Shown here in pieces: positions 15,838 to 26,877 of a stretch of DNA of 64,000 nt. The translations under genes and the position numbers were made by a program. Position 1 is the stretch's first letter; each line of letters starts with the position of its first letter. Origin of the DNA: Humibacter ginsenosidimutans (GTDB lineage: Bacteria > Actinomycetota > Actinomycetes > Actinomycetales > Microbacteriaceae). The stretch covers positions 62,001-126,000 of the forward strand of contig NZ_CP042305.1 in NCBI RefSeq assembly GCF_007859675.1. Reading direction: 5' to 3'. The notes under the pieces are model-generated. The model worked only from the letters and a program-made list of their open reading frames with translations, was not told where the DNA came from and searched no databases.

Positions 15838-16524
15838 ATGACTGACGCGCCGACACCGGCCGAGATCGCCGCCATGTTCGATGACCGGGCGGCCAGCTAC
15901 GACGAGTCCGCCTTCCACCGCGCCCTCGCGCAGCGCGTCGTCGAGTTCTCCGGCGCCGCAGCGGCCGACTCCGTGCTCGACGTGGCCACCGGCACCGGGC
16001 TCGTGCTGAGAGCCGTCCCCGCCTCGCCGTCGCGACGGCTGGCCGGCGTCGACGTGTCGGCGGGGATGCTCGCCGTCGCACGCGAACGACTGCCGGAGGC
16101 GGAACTCGTGCTCGTGGACGCCGCGGGGCCGCTTCCGTTCGCACCGGCATCCTTCCGGCTCATCACCTGCGTCACCGCACTGCACCTGCTGCCCGACCCC
16201 GAGGCGGCACTGCGGTCGTGGCGGCCTCTGCTCGCGGACGACGGACGGGTCGTCATCGCCGGGTTCCGCACCGACGAGGCGACGGAGGTGCCTGCGGTGG
16301 CCGCGGCGCTGCAGGGCGGCGCGGAACGGCATCCGCACAGCGCGCACACGCACCTGCACGAGCGGCTGGGCACCCCGGACAGGTTGTCCGCGCTCGCCGA
16401 AGCGGCCGGCTACACGGTCGCGCGCTCGGAGACCTGGGTGCGGCCGGAGCCGCTCGAGGTGTGCCTGATCGCGGAGCTGGTGCCGACGGATGCCGCATCC
16501 ACGCCGCGTTCGTCGGGCGTCTGA
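15838..16524 (+). CDS. class I SAM-dependent methyltransferase
   Basis: A 228-residue methyltransferase with the SAM-binding motif I VLDVATGTG, the acidic loop GVDVSAGML, and the motif IV/V region LITCVTALHLLPDPEAAL. The N-terminal MFDDRAASYDES is the UbiE/BioC-like opening of small-molecule methyltransferases. The substrate is unknown. A GAGGGGAAG ribosome site precedes the ATG. Confidence 0.88.
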   Translation: MTDAPTPAEIAAMFDDRAASYDESAFHRALAQRVVEFSGAAAADSVLDVATGTGLVLRAVPASPSRRLAGVDVSAGMLAVARERLPEAELVLVDAAGPLPFAPASFRLITCVTALHLLPDPEAALRSWRPLLADDGRVVIAGFRTDEATEVPAVAAALQGGAERHPHSAHTHLHERLGTPDRLSALAEAAGYTVARSETWVRPEPLEVCLIAELVPTDAASTPRSSGV

Positions 16525-16538
16525 GCCAGAATGTCGGC

Positions 16539-16961
16539 ATGATCTCGACCGAGCTGGCACGCGAGCTGCGCGGGAAGGGGCTGGTGTGGCATCCGGTCTC
16601 CGGCGACGTGTTCGCCATCGACTCGAGCGAGCTCGAGGGTGACACGTTCACCGTCAGCGACATGACCATCGAGGCGCACGAGTTCGACACCGGCACCATC
16701 CTCGGCTTCAACGGCACCACGGAGTGGGCGCTCGATTCGGTGGCCGTCGAGAACGCGCTCTGGCTGCCGCGTGAAGACCAGCTGCGCGGCCTGCTCGGCG
16801 GCACCTTCGTGTCGCTGAGCACGACGGATGCCGGTGCCTTCGTCGTCGAGACCGCTCACGATGAGAACACAGAGCGCTTCGAGGCGTCCGATGCCGAGAC
16901 CGCCTATGCGAGGGCGGTGCTCGCGCTCATCGCGCGGGCCACAGCCGACGCGGCGTCGTAG
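16539..16961 (+). CDS. conserved small protein of unknown function
   Basis: A 140-residue soluble protein beginning MISTELARELRGKGLVWHP and ending in an Ala-rich helix (ARAVLALIARATAD). No catalytic motif is visible. I recall similar actinobacterial proteins carrying the label pilus assembly protein CpaE, but there is no P-loop or receiver domain to justify that. CAGAAT-N6-ATG suggests a leaderless start. Confidence 0.65.
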   Translation: MISTELARELRGKGLVWHPVSGDVFAIDSSELEGDTFTVSDMTIEAHEFDTGTILGFNGTTEWALDSVAVENALWLPREDQLRGLLGGTFVSLSTTDAGAFVVETAHDENTERFEASDAETAYARAVLALIARATADAAS

Positions 16962-16980
16962 CGGCCATCGACGTGGGCGT

Positions 16981-18915
16981 TCAGCTCACGTGCACGTGCG
17001 GTCTGCGCTTCGGATCCTTCTCGGCCTCGCGCAGCACCTCCCTGGTCACGGGGGCGATCTCGCCCGTGCCGGTGATGAGGAAGCGGAGCATGTTGGAGAT
17101 GGGGTTGCCCTCGTTCCACTCGAAGTAGATCTCGGGGACGACGCCGGTCTCGTCGCGGATCTGCAGCAACACGGAGGCCACCGTGTTGGGCACGTTGCCG
17201 CTCGTGACCTGCAACACGCGGTACCCGTGCTTCGCCACACCGGTCACCTCGAGGTCTTCCTCGAAGTCGGAGGAGTCGCTGGGCAGCACCTCGAGAAAGA
17301 TGATCGGCGATCCCTGCGGGATGTGGGCGAATCGGCGCTCGTCCTTGCTCTTCTGGGCGTACTCCTGCACCGTGTCGACATCGGGCTCGTGGGCGATGAG
17401 CCGGATCGCACCGAACTCCTCCGCGTCTTCCGAGACGAAGCCCGCCGCAGTGAGGCCGAGCCGCACCGAGGTGGCGCGCAGCTGGAACGACCGGCGCACG
17501 CGCGACAGGATCGAGACCACGACGATGCCGAGGATGAACCAGCCGGCGATGCGAACGCCATCGGGCCGCTCCACGATGTTGTCGATCGTGGTGTAGACGA
17601 ACACGGCCGCGATCAGCATGAAGGCGATGAACCAGCCGCGCTGACGTTTGCGCCACGCCGAGAGCATCACCGCGACGGCGGCCGACGTGATCAGCACCAG
17701 CACGCCGGTCGCGTAGGCGCCGCCCTGGCGATCGACGTTGGCGTCGAAGATCCACGTGATGAAGAACGCGATGAAGGTGAACACCACGACGAGAGGTCGA
17801 ATAGCGCGCGCCCACTGCGGCGCCATGCCGTAGCGGGGCAGGTACCTGGGCACCAGGTTGAGCAGCCCGGCCATCGCCGAGGCGCCGGCGAACCACAGGA
17901 TGGCGATGGTGGAGATGTCGTACACCGTGCCGAAGGCCGGCCCCAGGTACTCGTGCGCGAGGTAGGCGAGCGCCCTGCCGTTCGCCGCGCCTCCCGGCTG
18001 GAACTCCTTCTGCGGAATGAGCATGGTGGTGGCGAAGCTCGAGGTGATGAGAAAGCAGCTCATGATGATGGCCGCCGTCGTGAGGAGTCGCTTCGCACCG
18101 CGGATGCGCCCTGCCGGGTTGTCGGGCGTGTCGCTCGGGTCGCCCTTGATCTGCGGCATCACGGCGACGCCGGTCTCGAATCCCGAGAGCCCCAGCGCCA
18201 GCTTCGGGAAGACGAGCAGCGCTATTCCGACGATGAGCAGAGGATCGCCGTGGCTGGCCGTCAGGGCCGTCCACCAGTCCGTCACGTGCACCGGGCGCGT
18301 GACGACCTCGGCGACGGAGACCGCGACCACGACGACGTTGAGCGCCAGATAGACGCCCACCAGTATCGTGGCGACGCCGATCGCCTCGGAGAACCCCATG
18401 AGGAAGACGGCGCCCAGCAACGCGATGAGCACGAGGGTCACGGGCAGGTTTGCGCCGTGCATCCATGACGGGGCGAGCGGATTCTCGATGGCGTGGGCCG
18501 CGCCGTCGGCAGCCGAGAGGGTGATCGTGATCATGAAGTCGGTCGCGGCGAAGCCGAGCAGCACGAGCACGAAGAGCTTGCCTGCCCACCAGGGGAGCAG
18601 CCGCTCCAGCATGGCGATCGACCCCGATCCCCTGAAGCTCTCCTTCGACACACGCCGGTAGACGGGCAGGGCTCCGAGCAGCGTGAGGGCCACGAGCACG
18701 AGCGTCGCCAAGGGAGAGATGAGGCCGGCAGCGAGGGCCGCGATGCCCGGCTGATAGCCCAGGGTGGAGAAGTAGTCGAGACCGGTGAGGCACATGACCC
18801 GCCACCAGGTGTGCGGTTTCTCGGTCGACTCGGCGTGCGGCCCCGACGTCGGAGCCGTCATGCCCTTGAGGAACCAGGACCGGAACCCGCCGCCCTGCTG
18901 CGCAGTTGCACTCAC
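16981..18915 (-). CDS. APC-superfamily permease with a large cytoplasmic C-terminal domain
   Basis: A transporter of 644 residues with about 12 hydrophobic segments in the first 450, opening with [20 protein letters not shown], followed by a roughly 190-residue soluble tail ([20 protein letters not shown] to the end). APC carriers with soluble C-terminal domains include amino-acid transporters and K+ uptake proteins of the KimA type; the substrate cannot be told from sequence. TAGTCT-N6-GTG supports the GTG at 18915 as a leaderless start; a TTG six bases earlier is also in frame. Divergent from pit. Confidence 0.82.
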   Translation of the reverse strand: MSATAQQGGGFRSWFLKGMTAPTSGPHAESTEKPHTWWRVMCLTGLDYFSTLGYQPGIAALAAGLISPLATLVLVALTLLGALPVYRRVSKESFRGSGSIAMLERLLPWWAGKLFVLVLLGFAATDFMITITLSAADGAAHAIENPLAPSWMHGANLPVTLVLIALLGAVFLMGFSEAIGVATILVGVYLALNVVVVAVSVAEVVTRPVHVTDWWTALTASHGDPLLIVGIALLVFPKLALGLSGFETGVAVMPQIKGDPSDTPDNPAGRIRGAKRLLTTAAIIMSCFLITSSFATTMLIPQKEFQPGGAANGRALAYLAHEYLGPAFGTVYDISTIAILWFAGASAMAGLLNLVPRYLPRYGMAPQWARAIRPLVVVFTFIAFFITWIFDANVDRQGGAYATGVLVLITSAAVAVMLSAWRKRQRGWFIAFMLIAAVFVYTTIDNIVERPDGVRIAGWFILGIVVVSILSRVRRSFQLRATSVRLGLTAAGFVSEDAEEFGAIRLIAHEPDVDTVQEYAQKSKDERRFAHIPQGSPIIFLEVLPSDSSDFEEDLEVTGVAKHGYRVLQVTSGNVPNTVASVLLQIRDETGVVPEIYFEWNEGNPISNMLRFLITGTGEIAPVTREVLREAEKDPKRRPHVHVS

Positions 18916-18921
18916 TTGCAA

Positions 18922-18927
18922 AGACTA
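18922..18927 (-). promoter_or_regulatory. -10 element for the APC permease gene, leaderless
   Basis: Minus-strand TAGTCT-N6-GTG. Confidence 0.5.
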
Positions 18928-19024
18928 AGCGTCGCCGCTCCGAGTGCCGCGACGGCACCCCTCAAGTTGACCGGCTCACCGCCACATGTGACGATCGACA
19001 TGGTCTTAACGCGCGATGCACGAC

Positions 19025-19043
19025 AGGTGAACCCCAGGTGCCT
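19025..19043 (-). promoter_or_regulatory. candidate PHO box upstream of pit
   Basis: AGGTGAAC and AGGTGCCT are repeated 11 bases apart; on the minus strand they read like degenerate GTTCACC units, the actinobacterial PhoP direct-repeat pattern. They lie 28-46 bases before the pit start. Confidence 0.35.
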
Positions 19044-19070
19044 CACCCGGTGTGCCGAGGCGAACAGACC

Positions 19071-20294
19071 GTGATTGTGCCCGCTTCTTCGAGAAAGCCG
19101 TCGGTGGACTTCACCCTGATCGTCGTGCTGGTGATCGTGCTGGCGCTGTTCTTCGATTTCACGAACGGCTTCCACGACACCGCGAACGCGATGGCCACGC
19201 CGATCGCGACCGGAGCGATGAAGCCGAAGATCGCGGTGGCCTTGGCCGCCGTGCTCAATCTGGTCGGAGCGTTCCTCTCCACCGAGGTGGCGAAGACCAT
19301 CTCGAGCGGCTTGATCAAAGAGGGCTCCGGCGGCGTGCTCATCACGCCGACCATGATCTTCGCCGGGCTCGTAGGAGCCATCATCTGGAACCTCGTCACC
19401 TGGCTGTTCGGGCTGCCGTCGAGCTCGAGCCACGCCCTGTTCGGCGGCCTCATCGGCGCCGCGATCGTGGGTGCCGGGTTCGGCTCCGTCGACTACCTCG
19501 TGCTGCTCGACAAGGTGATCCTTCCCGCGGTGCTGTCGCCCGTGATCGCCGGCTTCGTGGCGTTCTGTGCGACCAGGCTCGCCTACGCCATCACACGGCG
19601 TTACGACGGACTGCCCGACGGGCGAGCGGGATTCCGGTTCGCGCAGATCTTCTCCTCGTCCCTCGTGGCGCTCGCGCACGGCACCAACGACGCCCAGAAG
19701 ACGATGGGCGTCATCACGCTCGTGCTGATCTCCGACGGGGTGCTCGCACCAGGCGCGAGCCCGCCGGTGCTGGTGATCACCGCGTGCGCCCTGGCCATCG
19801 CGATCGGCACCTATACGGGCGGCTGGCGCATCATCCGCACGCTCGGCAAGGGGCTCACCGACGTCAAGCCCGCTCAGGGCTTCGCGGCGGAGACGAGCAC
19901 GGCGGCCACCATCCTCGCGTCGTCGCACCTCGGGTTCGCGCTGTCGACCACGCAGGTGGCATCCGGATCGGTCATCGGCTCCGGCCTCGGCCGCCGCGGT
20001 TCGAGCGTGCGCTGGGGCACAGCGGGCCGCATCGGGATCGGCTGGCTCATGACGCTGCCGGCCTCGGCCATCGTGGGCGCCGTGACGGCGTTCATCGGGC
20101 TGCTCGGCCTGACGGGTGTGATCATCGACCTCGTGATCGCGGTCGCCGTGATCGTGCTCATCTTCGTCATCTCCAGTCGCAACACCGTGCATGCGCGCAA
20201 CGCCTTCGAGGGCGTCAGCGAGGTGGCCGAATCCGGTCGCGTGGTCAAGATCCGCAAGGTCAAGCCGAAGAACCCGAAGAGGAGCGCAGCATGA
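19071..20294 (+). CDS. pit: PiT-family inorganic phosphate transporter
   Basis: A 407-residue integral membrane protein with the two family signatures: DFTNGFHDTANAMAT early on and LAHGTNDAQKTMG in the middle, the duplicated GxNDxx motif region of PiT carriers. About ten hydrophobic segments. It imports phosphate as a metal-phosphate complex with protons or sodium. The GTG at 19071 gives MIVPASSRKPSVDF; GTGs at 19077 and 19104 are alternatives. The stop overlaps the next ATG by four bases. Confidence 0.93.
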   Translation: MIVPASSRKPSVDFTLIVVLVIVLALFFDFTNGFHDTANAMATPIATGAMKPKIAVALAAVLNLVGAFLSTEVAKTISSGLIKEGSGGVLITPTMIFAGLVGAIIWNLVTWLFGLPSSSSHALFGGLIGAAIVGAGFGSVDYLVLLDKVILPAVLSPVIAGFVAFCATRLAYAITRRYDGLPDGRAGFRFAQIFSSSLVALAHGTNDAQKTMGVITLVLISDGVLAPGASPPVLVITACALAIAIGTYTGGWRIIRTLGKGLTDVKPAQGFAAETSTAATILASSHLGFALSTTQVASGSVIGSGLGRRGSSVRWGTAGRIGIGWLMTLPASAIVGAVTAFIGLLGLTGVIIDLVIAVAVIVLIFVISSRNTVHARNAFEGVSEVAESGRVVKIRKVKPKNPKRSAA

Positions 20295-20623
20295 TCGACT
20301 GGTTCGCCTTCTTCACCGTCGCCGTCGCGGCGCTGGTCTCCGCGTGCGTCGTGGTCGCGCTCTATTCGCTGGGCCTGAGGATGCTCTCCACGGCGGGAAA
20401 GGCCCCGCACGTCACCCCGGCCGAGTTCACCGACGCCATCACGATCATCACGCCGGCGGAGGCCGCGGCCGAGGCGAAGCGCATCAAGAAGGCGTCGGCG
20501 CGCAACCCGCTGACGACAGCGCAGAAACGCCTCGCCCTCGTCGTCGCCTACACATGCTTCGTTCTCTGCGGCGCCGTCGTGCTCTTCGGCATCTACCTGA
20601 TCATCCCGGCCCTGCACACGTAG
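20291..20623 (+). CDS. small membrane protein coupled to pit
   Basis: A 110-residue protein with two hydrophobic segments, at about residues 5-30 and 80-105, and a polar middle. It overlaps the pit stop (ATGA), so it is translated with the transporter and may be an accessory subunit. Small proteins in this position are common next to actinobacterial pit genes. Function unknown. Confidence 0.75.
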   Translation: MIDWFAFFTVAVAALVSACVVVALYSLGLRMLSTAGKAPHVTPAEFTDAITIITPAEAAAEAKRIKKASARNPLTTAQKRLALVVAYTCFVLCGAVVLFGIYLIIPALHT

Positions 20624-20643
20624 AGCGACTCCGTCGCCGCAGC

Positions 20644-21930
20644 TCAGTCCGTGCCGCGCACCCGCCCGATCGCGTTCATCAGGTGGTAGATGACGATCGC
20701 GGCGACGGTGCCGAGCACGATGCCACCGAGCTGGATGCCCGTCTTTCCGCTTCCGATGGTCCACGTCAGGTTGCCGACGCCGATGACGAGTGCGACCGCC
20801 GCCGTGAACTGGTTCTTCGGCTTCGAGAAGTCCACCTTGTTGTCCAGCCAGATCTTGATGCCGACGACGCCGATCAGACCGTAGAGCGCGAGGGTCGCAC
20901 CACCGAGCACGCCGGCCGGGATGGTGTTGAGCACCGCCCCCACCTTGGGCGAGAGCCCCAGCAGCACCGCGACGATGCCGGCCACCCAGTACGCCGCCGT
21001 CGAGTACACCTTGGTCGCGGCCATCACGCCGATGTTCTCGCCGTACGTCGTGGTGCCCGATCCGCCGAAGAATCCGGCGAGCGTTGTGGCGAGGCCGTCC
21101 GCGAGCAGCGCCCGACCGGTCAGCACGTTGACGTCCTTGCCCGTCATCTGCGTGACGGCACGGATGTGGCCGACGTTCTCGGCGATCAGCACGAGCACGA
21201 CGGGCAGGAAGACGAGCAGGAGTCCCCAGAGCGAGCTGTCCGTGAACGGGTTCTTCGGCAGGGTGAACGTCGGCAGCCCGACCCAGGCGGCCTTCGCGAC
21301 GGGCGCGAAGTCGACGGCCCCGAGCAGCACCGCGGCGATGTATCCGACCACGACGCCCACGAAGATCGACATGCGCCCGAGCATCCCTCTGAACAGCACG
21401 GTGCAGAGGATGATCGCAGCCAGCGTGATGACCGCCACCAGCGGCGAGGTGCTGAAGTTCGTCACAGCGGCCGGCGCCAGGTTGAACCCGATCAGGGCGA
21501 CGATGGCACCGGCCACGATCGGCGGCATCAGTGCGTCGATCCATCCGGTGCCGGTCCAGATGACGATTCCGCCGACGATCGCGAGCAGGATGCCGACGGC
21601 GAGGATGCCGAACAACGCCCCGCCCATACCGTGCTCGGCCGTGGCCGCGGTGATGGGCGCGATGAACGCGAACGACGAACCCAGATAACTCGGCAGCCGG
21701 TTGCCCGTGATGAGCAGGAACGCGATGGTGCCGATGCCGGAGAACAGCAGCGTCGTCGACGGCGGGAAGTGCGTGAGCAGCGGCACCAGGAACGTCGCAC
21801 CGAACATCGCCACGACGTGCTGCGCACCGATGCCGATCGTGCGCGGCCAGGTGAGTCGCTCGTCGGGCGCCACAACGGTGTCGGGGCGAATCGTCTTGCC
21901 GTCGCCGTGCAGGGTCCAGAGGGTCGCCAT
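20644..21930 (-). CDS. uraA: uracil/xanthine-type nucleobase permease (NCS2, UraA-like)
   Basis: A 428-residue permease of the nucleobase-ascorbate transporter family. Family landmarks are the early QHVVAMFGATFLVPLL, the substrate-site glutamate in LIAENVGHIRAV and the GGSGTTTYGENIGVMA segment, as in UraA. Around 12-14 hydrophobic segments. Proton symport of uracil is the closest family role. It is divergent from the purine permease at 22.1 kb, with 160 bases between starts, so nucleobase uptake is grouped here. Confidence 0.9.
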   Translation of the reverse strand: MATLWTLHGDGKTIRPDTVVAPDERLTWPRTIGIGAQHVVAMFGATFLVPLLTHFPPSTTLLFSGIGTIAFLLITGNRLPSYLGSSFAFIAPITAATAEHGMGGALFGILAVGILLAIVGGIVIWTGTGWIDALMPPIVAGAIVALIGFNLAPAAVTNFSTSPLVAVITLAAIILCTVLFRGMLGRMSIFVGVVVGYIAAVLLGAVDFAPVAKAAWVGLPTFTLPKNPFTDSSLWGLLLVFLPVVLVLIAENVGHIRAVTQMTGKDVNVLTGRALLADGLATTLAGFFGGSGTTTYGENIGVMAATKVYSTAAYWVAGIVAVLLGLSPKVGAVLNTIPAGVLGGATLALYGLIGVVGIKIWLDNKVDFSKPKNQFTAAVALVIGVGNLTWTIGSGKTGIQLGGIVLGTVAAIVIYHLMNAIGRVRGTD

Positions 21931-22090
21931 CGGTGCTCGCTTCGTAGGGTCTCGGGTCGGGAGAGAATAGGACGCGCTGCGGGAATCGCCACGGTCTCGG
22001 AGGCGATGCTAGCGCTCTCTGGCAGTTGCCTGACAATATCGTCTCGACGCCTCGCGTTCACCCTTCATTCGCACGATCGGAGACCCGTCC

Positions 22091-23527
22091 ATGTCCGATA
22101 CCGAAACCCAGGCCGACGTCGAGGCGCCCAGCCGTCTCAACGCGTTCTTCGAGATCTCCAAACGAGGATCAACGTGGTGGCAGGAGGTGCGCGGCGGCCT
22201 CGTGACCTTCGTCACCATGGCCTACATCATCGTGCTGAACCCGATCATCCTGTCGGGCAGCAAGGATGTCTCCGGCCACGTCCTGCAGTTCACCCAGGTC
22301 GCCGCCGTCACGGCGCTCACCGCCGGCGTCATGACCATCCTGTTCGGCCTCATCGCTAGGCTGCCGTTCGCGTTCGCCGCCGGCCTCGGCATCAACTCGT
22401 TCCTCGCGGTGAGTGTCGTCGGTCAGGTCACGTGGCCAGAGGCCATGGGCCTGGTGGTGATCGACGGTCTGATCATCGTGATCCTGTCGGCCACCGGCTT
22501 GCGGCGCCTCATCTTCGACGCCGTTCCGTATTCGCTCAAGATCGCCATCACTGTCGGAATCGGTCTCTTCATCGCGTTCATCGGCCTCGTGGATGCCGGT
22601 TTCGTCACCACGACGAAGCTCGCCTCCCCGCCGATCGGCCTCGGCGTCGACGGCTCGGTCGGCAGCATTCCGACGGTCGTCTTCGTGCTCACCCTGCTGA
22701 TCACGGGCATCCTCGTCGCGCGCAAGATCAAGGGCGCCATCCTCATCGGCCTCGTGGGAGGCACGATTCTGGCCGTGATCGCGCAGGCCATCTGGAACCT
22801 GGGCGCGCAGCCGAAGGACCCGACGGGCTGGAACCTGAACATCCCCGAGATCACGAACTGGGTGTCGCTGCCGAACTTCGGCCTGGTCGGCCAGGTGAGC
22901 TTCGACTTCAGCAAGCTCGGCGCACTGACGGCGATCATGCTCGTCTTCACCCTGGTGTTCAGCAACTTCTTCGACGCCATGGGCACCATGACCGGCCTGT
23001 CGAAGGAGGCCGGACTGGCCAAGGACGACGGCACGTTCCCTCGCCTGCGCAGCGCGCTCATCGTCGAGGGTGTCGGCGCCGTCGCCGGCGGTCTGACCTC
23101 GAGTTCCTCGAACACGGTGTTCATCGAGTCCGGCGCCGGAATCGGTGAAGGCGCGAAGACCGGTTTCGCCAACGTGGTCACGGGCGGCCTCTTCCTGCTC
23201 GCGATGTTCTTCACGCCGATCGCGCAGATCGTGCCCTCCGAAGTCGCGGCCGCCGCGCTCGTGATCGTCGGTGCGCTGATGATGTCGCAGATCCGCAGCA
23301 TCGACCTCACCGACTTCTCTGTGCTGCTGCCGGTGTTCATGACGGTGGTGATCATGCCCCTGACCTACTCGATCGCGAACGGCATCGGTGCCGGGTTCAT
23401 CACCTGGGTGGTCGTGCAGGCGTTCTCCGGCAAGGTGCGCTCGATCTCGCCGCTGCTCTGGATCGTCGCCGCCGGATTCGCGATCTACTTCGCCCGCGGC
23501 CCCATCGAGGCGCTGTACACCCATTGA
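22091..23527 (+). CDS. NCS2-family guanine/hypoxanthine permease
   Basis: A 478-residue purine permease of the AzgA/PbuG group: FVTMAYIIVLNPIIL near the N-terminus, FAAGLGINSFLAVSVV, FSNFFDAMGTMTGLSKEAGL, and the substrate region VEGVGAVAGGLTSSSSNTVF. It is a proton symporter for hypoxanthine, guanine or adenine by family. GGAGA precedes the ATG. The 3' side carries the 22-base repeat array. Confidence 0.9.
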   Translation: MSDTETQADVEAPSRLNAFFEISKRGSTWWQEVRGGLVTFVTMAYIIVLNPIILSGSKDVSGHVLQFTQVAAVTALTAGVMTILFGLIARLPFAFAAGLGINSFLAVSVVGQVTWPEAMGLVVIDGLIIVILSATGLRRLIFDAVPYSLKIAITVGIGLFIAFIGLVDAGFVTTTKLASPPIGLGVDGSVGSIPTVVFVLTLLITGILVARKIKGAILIGLVGGTILAVIAQAIWNLGAQPKDPTGWNLNIPEITNWVSLPNFGLVGQVSFDFSKLGALTAIMLVFTLVFSNFFDAMGTMTGLSKEAGLAKDDGTFPRLRSALIVEGVGAVAGGLTSSSSNTVFIESGAGIGEGAKTGFANVVTGGLFLLAMFFTPIAQIVPSEVAAAALVIVGALMMSQIRSIDLTDFSVLLPVFMTVVIMPLTYSIANGIGAGFITWVVVQAFSGKVRSISPLLWIVAAGFAIYFARGPIEALYTH

Positions 23528-23553
23528 GTTCCGCCTCTGGAGGGTGCGATGTG

Positions 23554-23706
23554 AATCTCGCGCCCTCCAGGACGACGCTCGCACGGGCGAGCAGCAGAAC
23601 CCCGCACACTCGGGCGAGGAATCTCGCGCTCTCGGTATGGAATCCCGCGCTCTCGGGACGGGAGACCAACACTCTCGGGATGGCGAACCCGCACCCTCGG
23701 CGGAGG
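23554..23706. repeat. imperfect tandem array, about 22-base period
   Basis: Five clear units begin at 23598, 23620, 23641, 23663 and 23686, each close to AAyCyCGCnCnCTCGGgAnGG, with a degenerate unit at 23554. Units are 21-23 bases and 60-85 percent alike by eye. The array fills the gap between the purine permease and the aldehyde dehydrogenase and ends about 50 bases before the latter's ATG. Related units recur at 55162-55203. Confidence 0.65.
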
Positions 23707-23747
23707 GGACGCGCTGGCGCGCCGCGACTTGGTCAGGCGACCAGCAC

Positions 23748-23753
23748 TACCAT
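23748..23753 (+). promoter_or_regulatory. -10 element for the aldehyde dehydrogenase gene, leaderless
   Basis: TACCAT-N6-ATG. Confidence 0.5.
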
Positions 23754-23759
23754 GTGCGC

Positions 23760-25152
23760 ATGACTTCTGACGACATCGCCGGCATCGTGGCCGAGCGACG
23801 CCGGGCCTTCGAGGCCGGCATCACCAAGCCGCTGGCTTGGCGCAGGCAGCAACTGAACGGCATCCGCCGCATGCTCGAAGACCACAGCGCCGAGTTCGAG
23901 GCGGCCGTCGCGGCCGACCTGCACCGCAACCCCACGGAGACGCAGCTGGCCGACGTCAACGTCGTGCTGAGCGAGGTGGCGCACGCCCTGCGCCACCTCA
24001 AGTCGTGGGCCGCCCCGAAACGGGCATCGCTGCCCCTTGCGCTGCAGCCGGCGAAGGGCTGGGTCGTGCGCGAGCCGCTCGGCGTCGCGCTCGTCATCGC
24101 ACCGTGGAACTATCCCATCCAGCTGCTGCTCGGTCCCGTCGTGGCGGCCATCGCGGCGGGCAACGCCGTCGTGATGAAGCCCAGCGAGCTCGCCCCGGCC
24201 ACGTCGGCGGTGTTCGCGAAGCTCGTGCCCGACTATCTGGATGCCCGTGCCGTCGCCGTCGTCGAGGGTGCCGTCGAGGAGACCACGGCTCTGCTCGCCA
24301 AGCGCTTCGACCACATCTTCTACACGGGCGGTGCGCGGGTCGGCCGCATCGTCGCCGAGGCGGCGGCGAAGCACCTCACGCCCATCACGCTGGAGCTGGG
24401 TGGCAAGTCACCGGTCTACGTCGACGACTCCGTCCACCTCGAGACGGCTGCCCGCCGCATCGCGTGGGGCAAGTACTTCAACGCCGGCCAGACCTGCGTG
24501 GCTCCCGACTACCTGCTGGGCACTCGCGAGGTGCTGGATGCCGTCGTGCCGCTCATCGAGAAGGCCGTGCGCGAGTTCTACGGGAGCGACCCGCAGGCAT
24601 CCGGCGACTATGCGCGCATCGTCAACCCGGGACGTTTCGACGCGCTGGCCGGCATGCTCGGCGACGGCACCGCCGTGCTGGGGGGGTAGGTCAGACGCCG
24701 CCGACAAATACATCGAGCCGACGGTTCTCACCGATGTCGCCGAGGACTCCAGGGTGATGAGCGAGGAGATCTTCGGACCGATCCTTCCCGTGATCGCGGT
24801 CGACGGACTCGACGACGCCATCCGCCGCATCACCGCGGGGGAGAAGCCGCTCGCGCTCTACGTGTTCTCGAACCGCGACGAGGTGCGCAAGGCGTTCCTG
24901 CGTCGCACCTCGTCGGGCGCCGTCGGGTTCAACGCCGTGATGATCCACCAGACCGTCGGCGGGCTGCCGTTCGGCGGTGTCGGTGAGAGCGGCATGGGCA
25001 GCTACCACGGCGAGTACGGCTTCGTCACGTTCAGCCACGAGAAGGCGGTGCTCAGCAAGCCGCTGAAGCCGGAATCGCTGGCGATGATCTTCCCGCCGTA
25101 CACGCGTCGGGTCGACTCGATCGCCAGGGGTCTCATGCGCAAGCTGTCCTGA
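23760..25152 (+). pseudogene. aldehyde dehydrogenase, frameshifted in a G7 run
   Basis: The first 310 residues read as a class 3-like ALDH (VIAPWNYPIQLLLGPVVAAI, LELGGKSPVYVD, catalytic Cys in NAGQTCVAPDY) up to GTAVLGG and a TAG. The remaining 154 residues continue in the next frame (DKYIEPTVLTDV, SEEIFGPILPV, GGVGESGMGSYHG). Deleting one G of the seven at 24680-24686 joins them into a normal 463-residue enzyme. Either a sequencing error or a real, possibly reversible, frameshift. The long aldehyde/fatty aldehyde branch (conserved HEYGFVTFSH region) is the closest match. Confidence 0.9.
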
Positions 25153-25259
25153 ACCCGGTGCCGACCGCGTCGGTCCGGCCGACGCTCAGGATGCGCGCAC
25201 TCGCCGCCGCGTAGAGTCGTCGGCGTGGCGCGACGATGCGCCTCAGAAAGGCCCAGGTC

Positions 25260-26789
<1,530 letters not shown>

Positions 26790-26790
26790 T

Positions 26791-26828
26791 CCGCGGCGGG
26801 CGCGCCGCAGGTGGCGTGCCCGCCGCGG
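26791..26828 (+). terminator. strong GC hairpin after aspA
   Basis: CCGCGGCGGGCGCGCC pairs with GGCGTGCCCGCCGCGG (one G-T pair) around GCAGGT, starting one base after the stop. No T run follows. Confidence 0.55.
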
Positions 26829-26865
26829 CCGCCGCGGCCGTGACGCACCGGTGACGCAGCGGCAA

Positions 26866-26871
26866 TAGGGT
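26866..26871 (+). promoter_or_regulatory. -10 element for the alpha/beta hydrolase gene, leaderless
   Basis: TAGGGT-N6-GTG. Confidence 0.55.
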
Positions 26872-26877
26872 GGACGC

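Noticed and set aside
16539..16961. Pilus assembly protein CpaE
   Set aside because: The name is sometimes attached to similar small proteins, but there is no P-loop ATPase or receiver domain.
23554..23706. CRISPR array
   Set aside because: Units abut one another without unique spacers of constant length and differ too much; no cas genes nearby.
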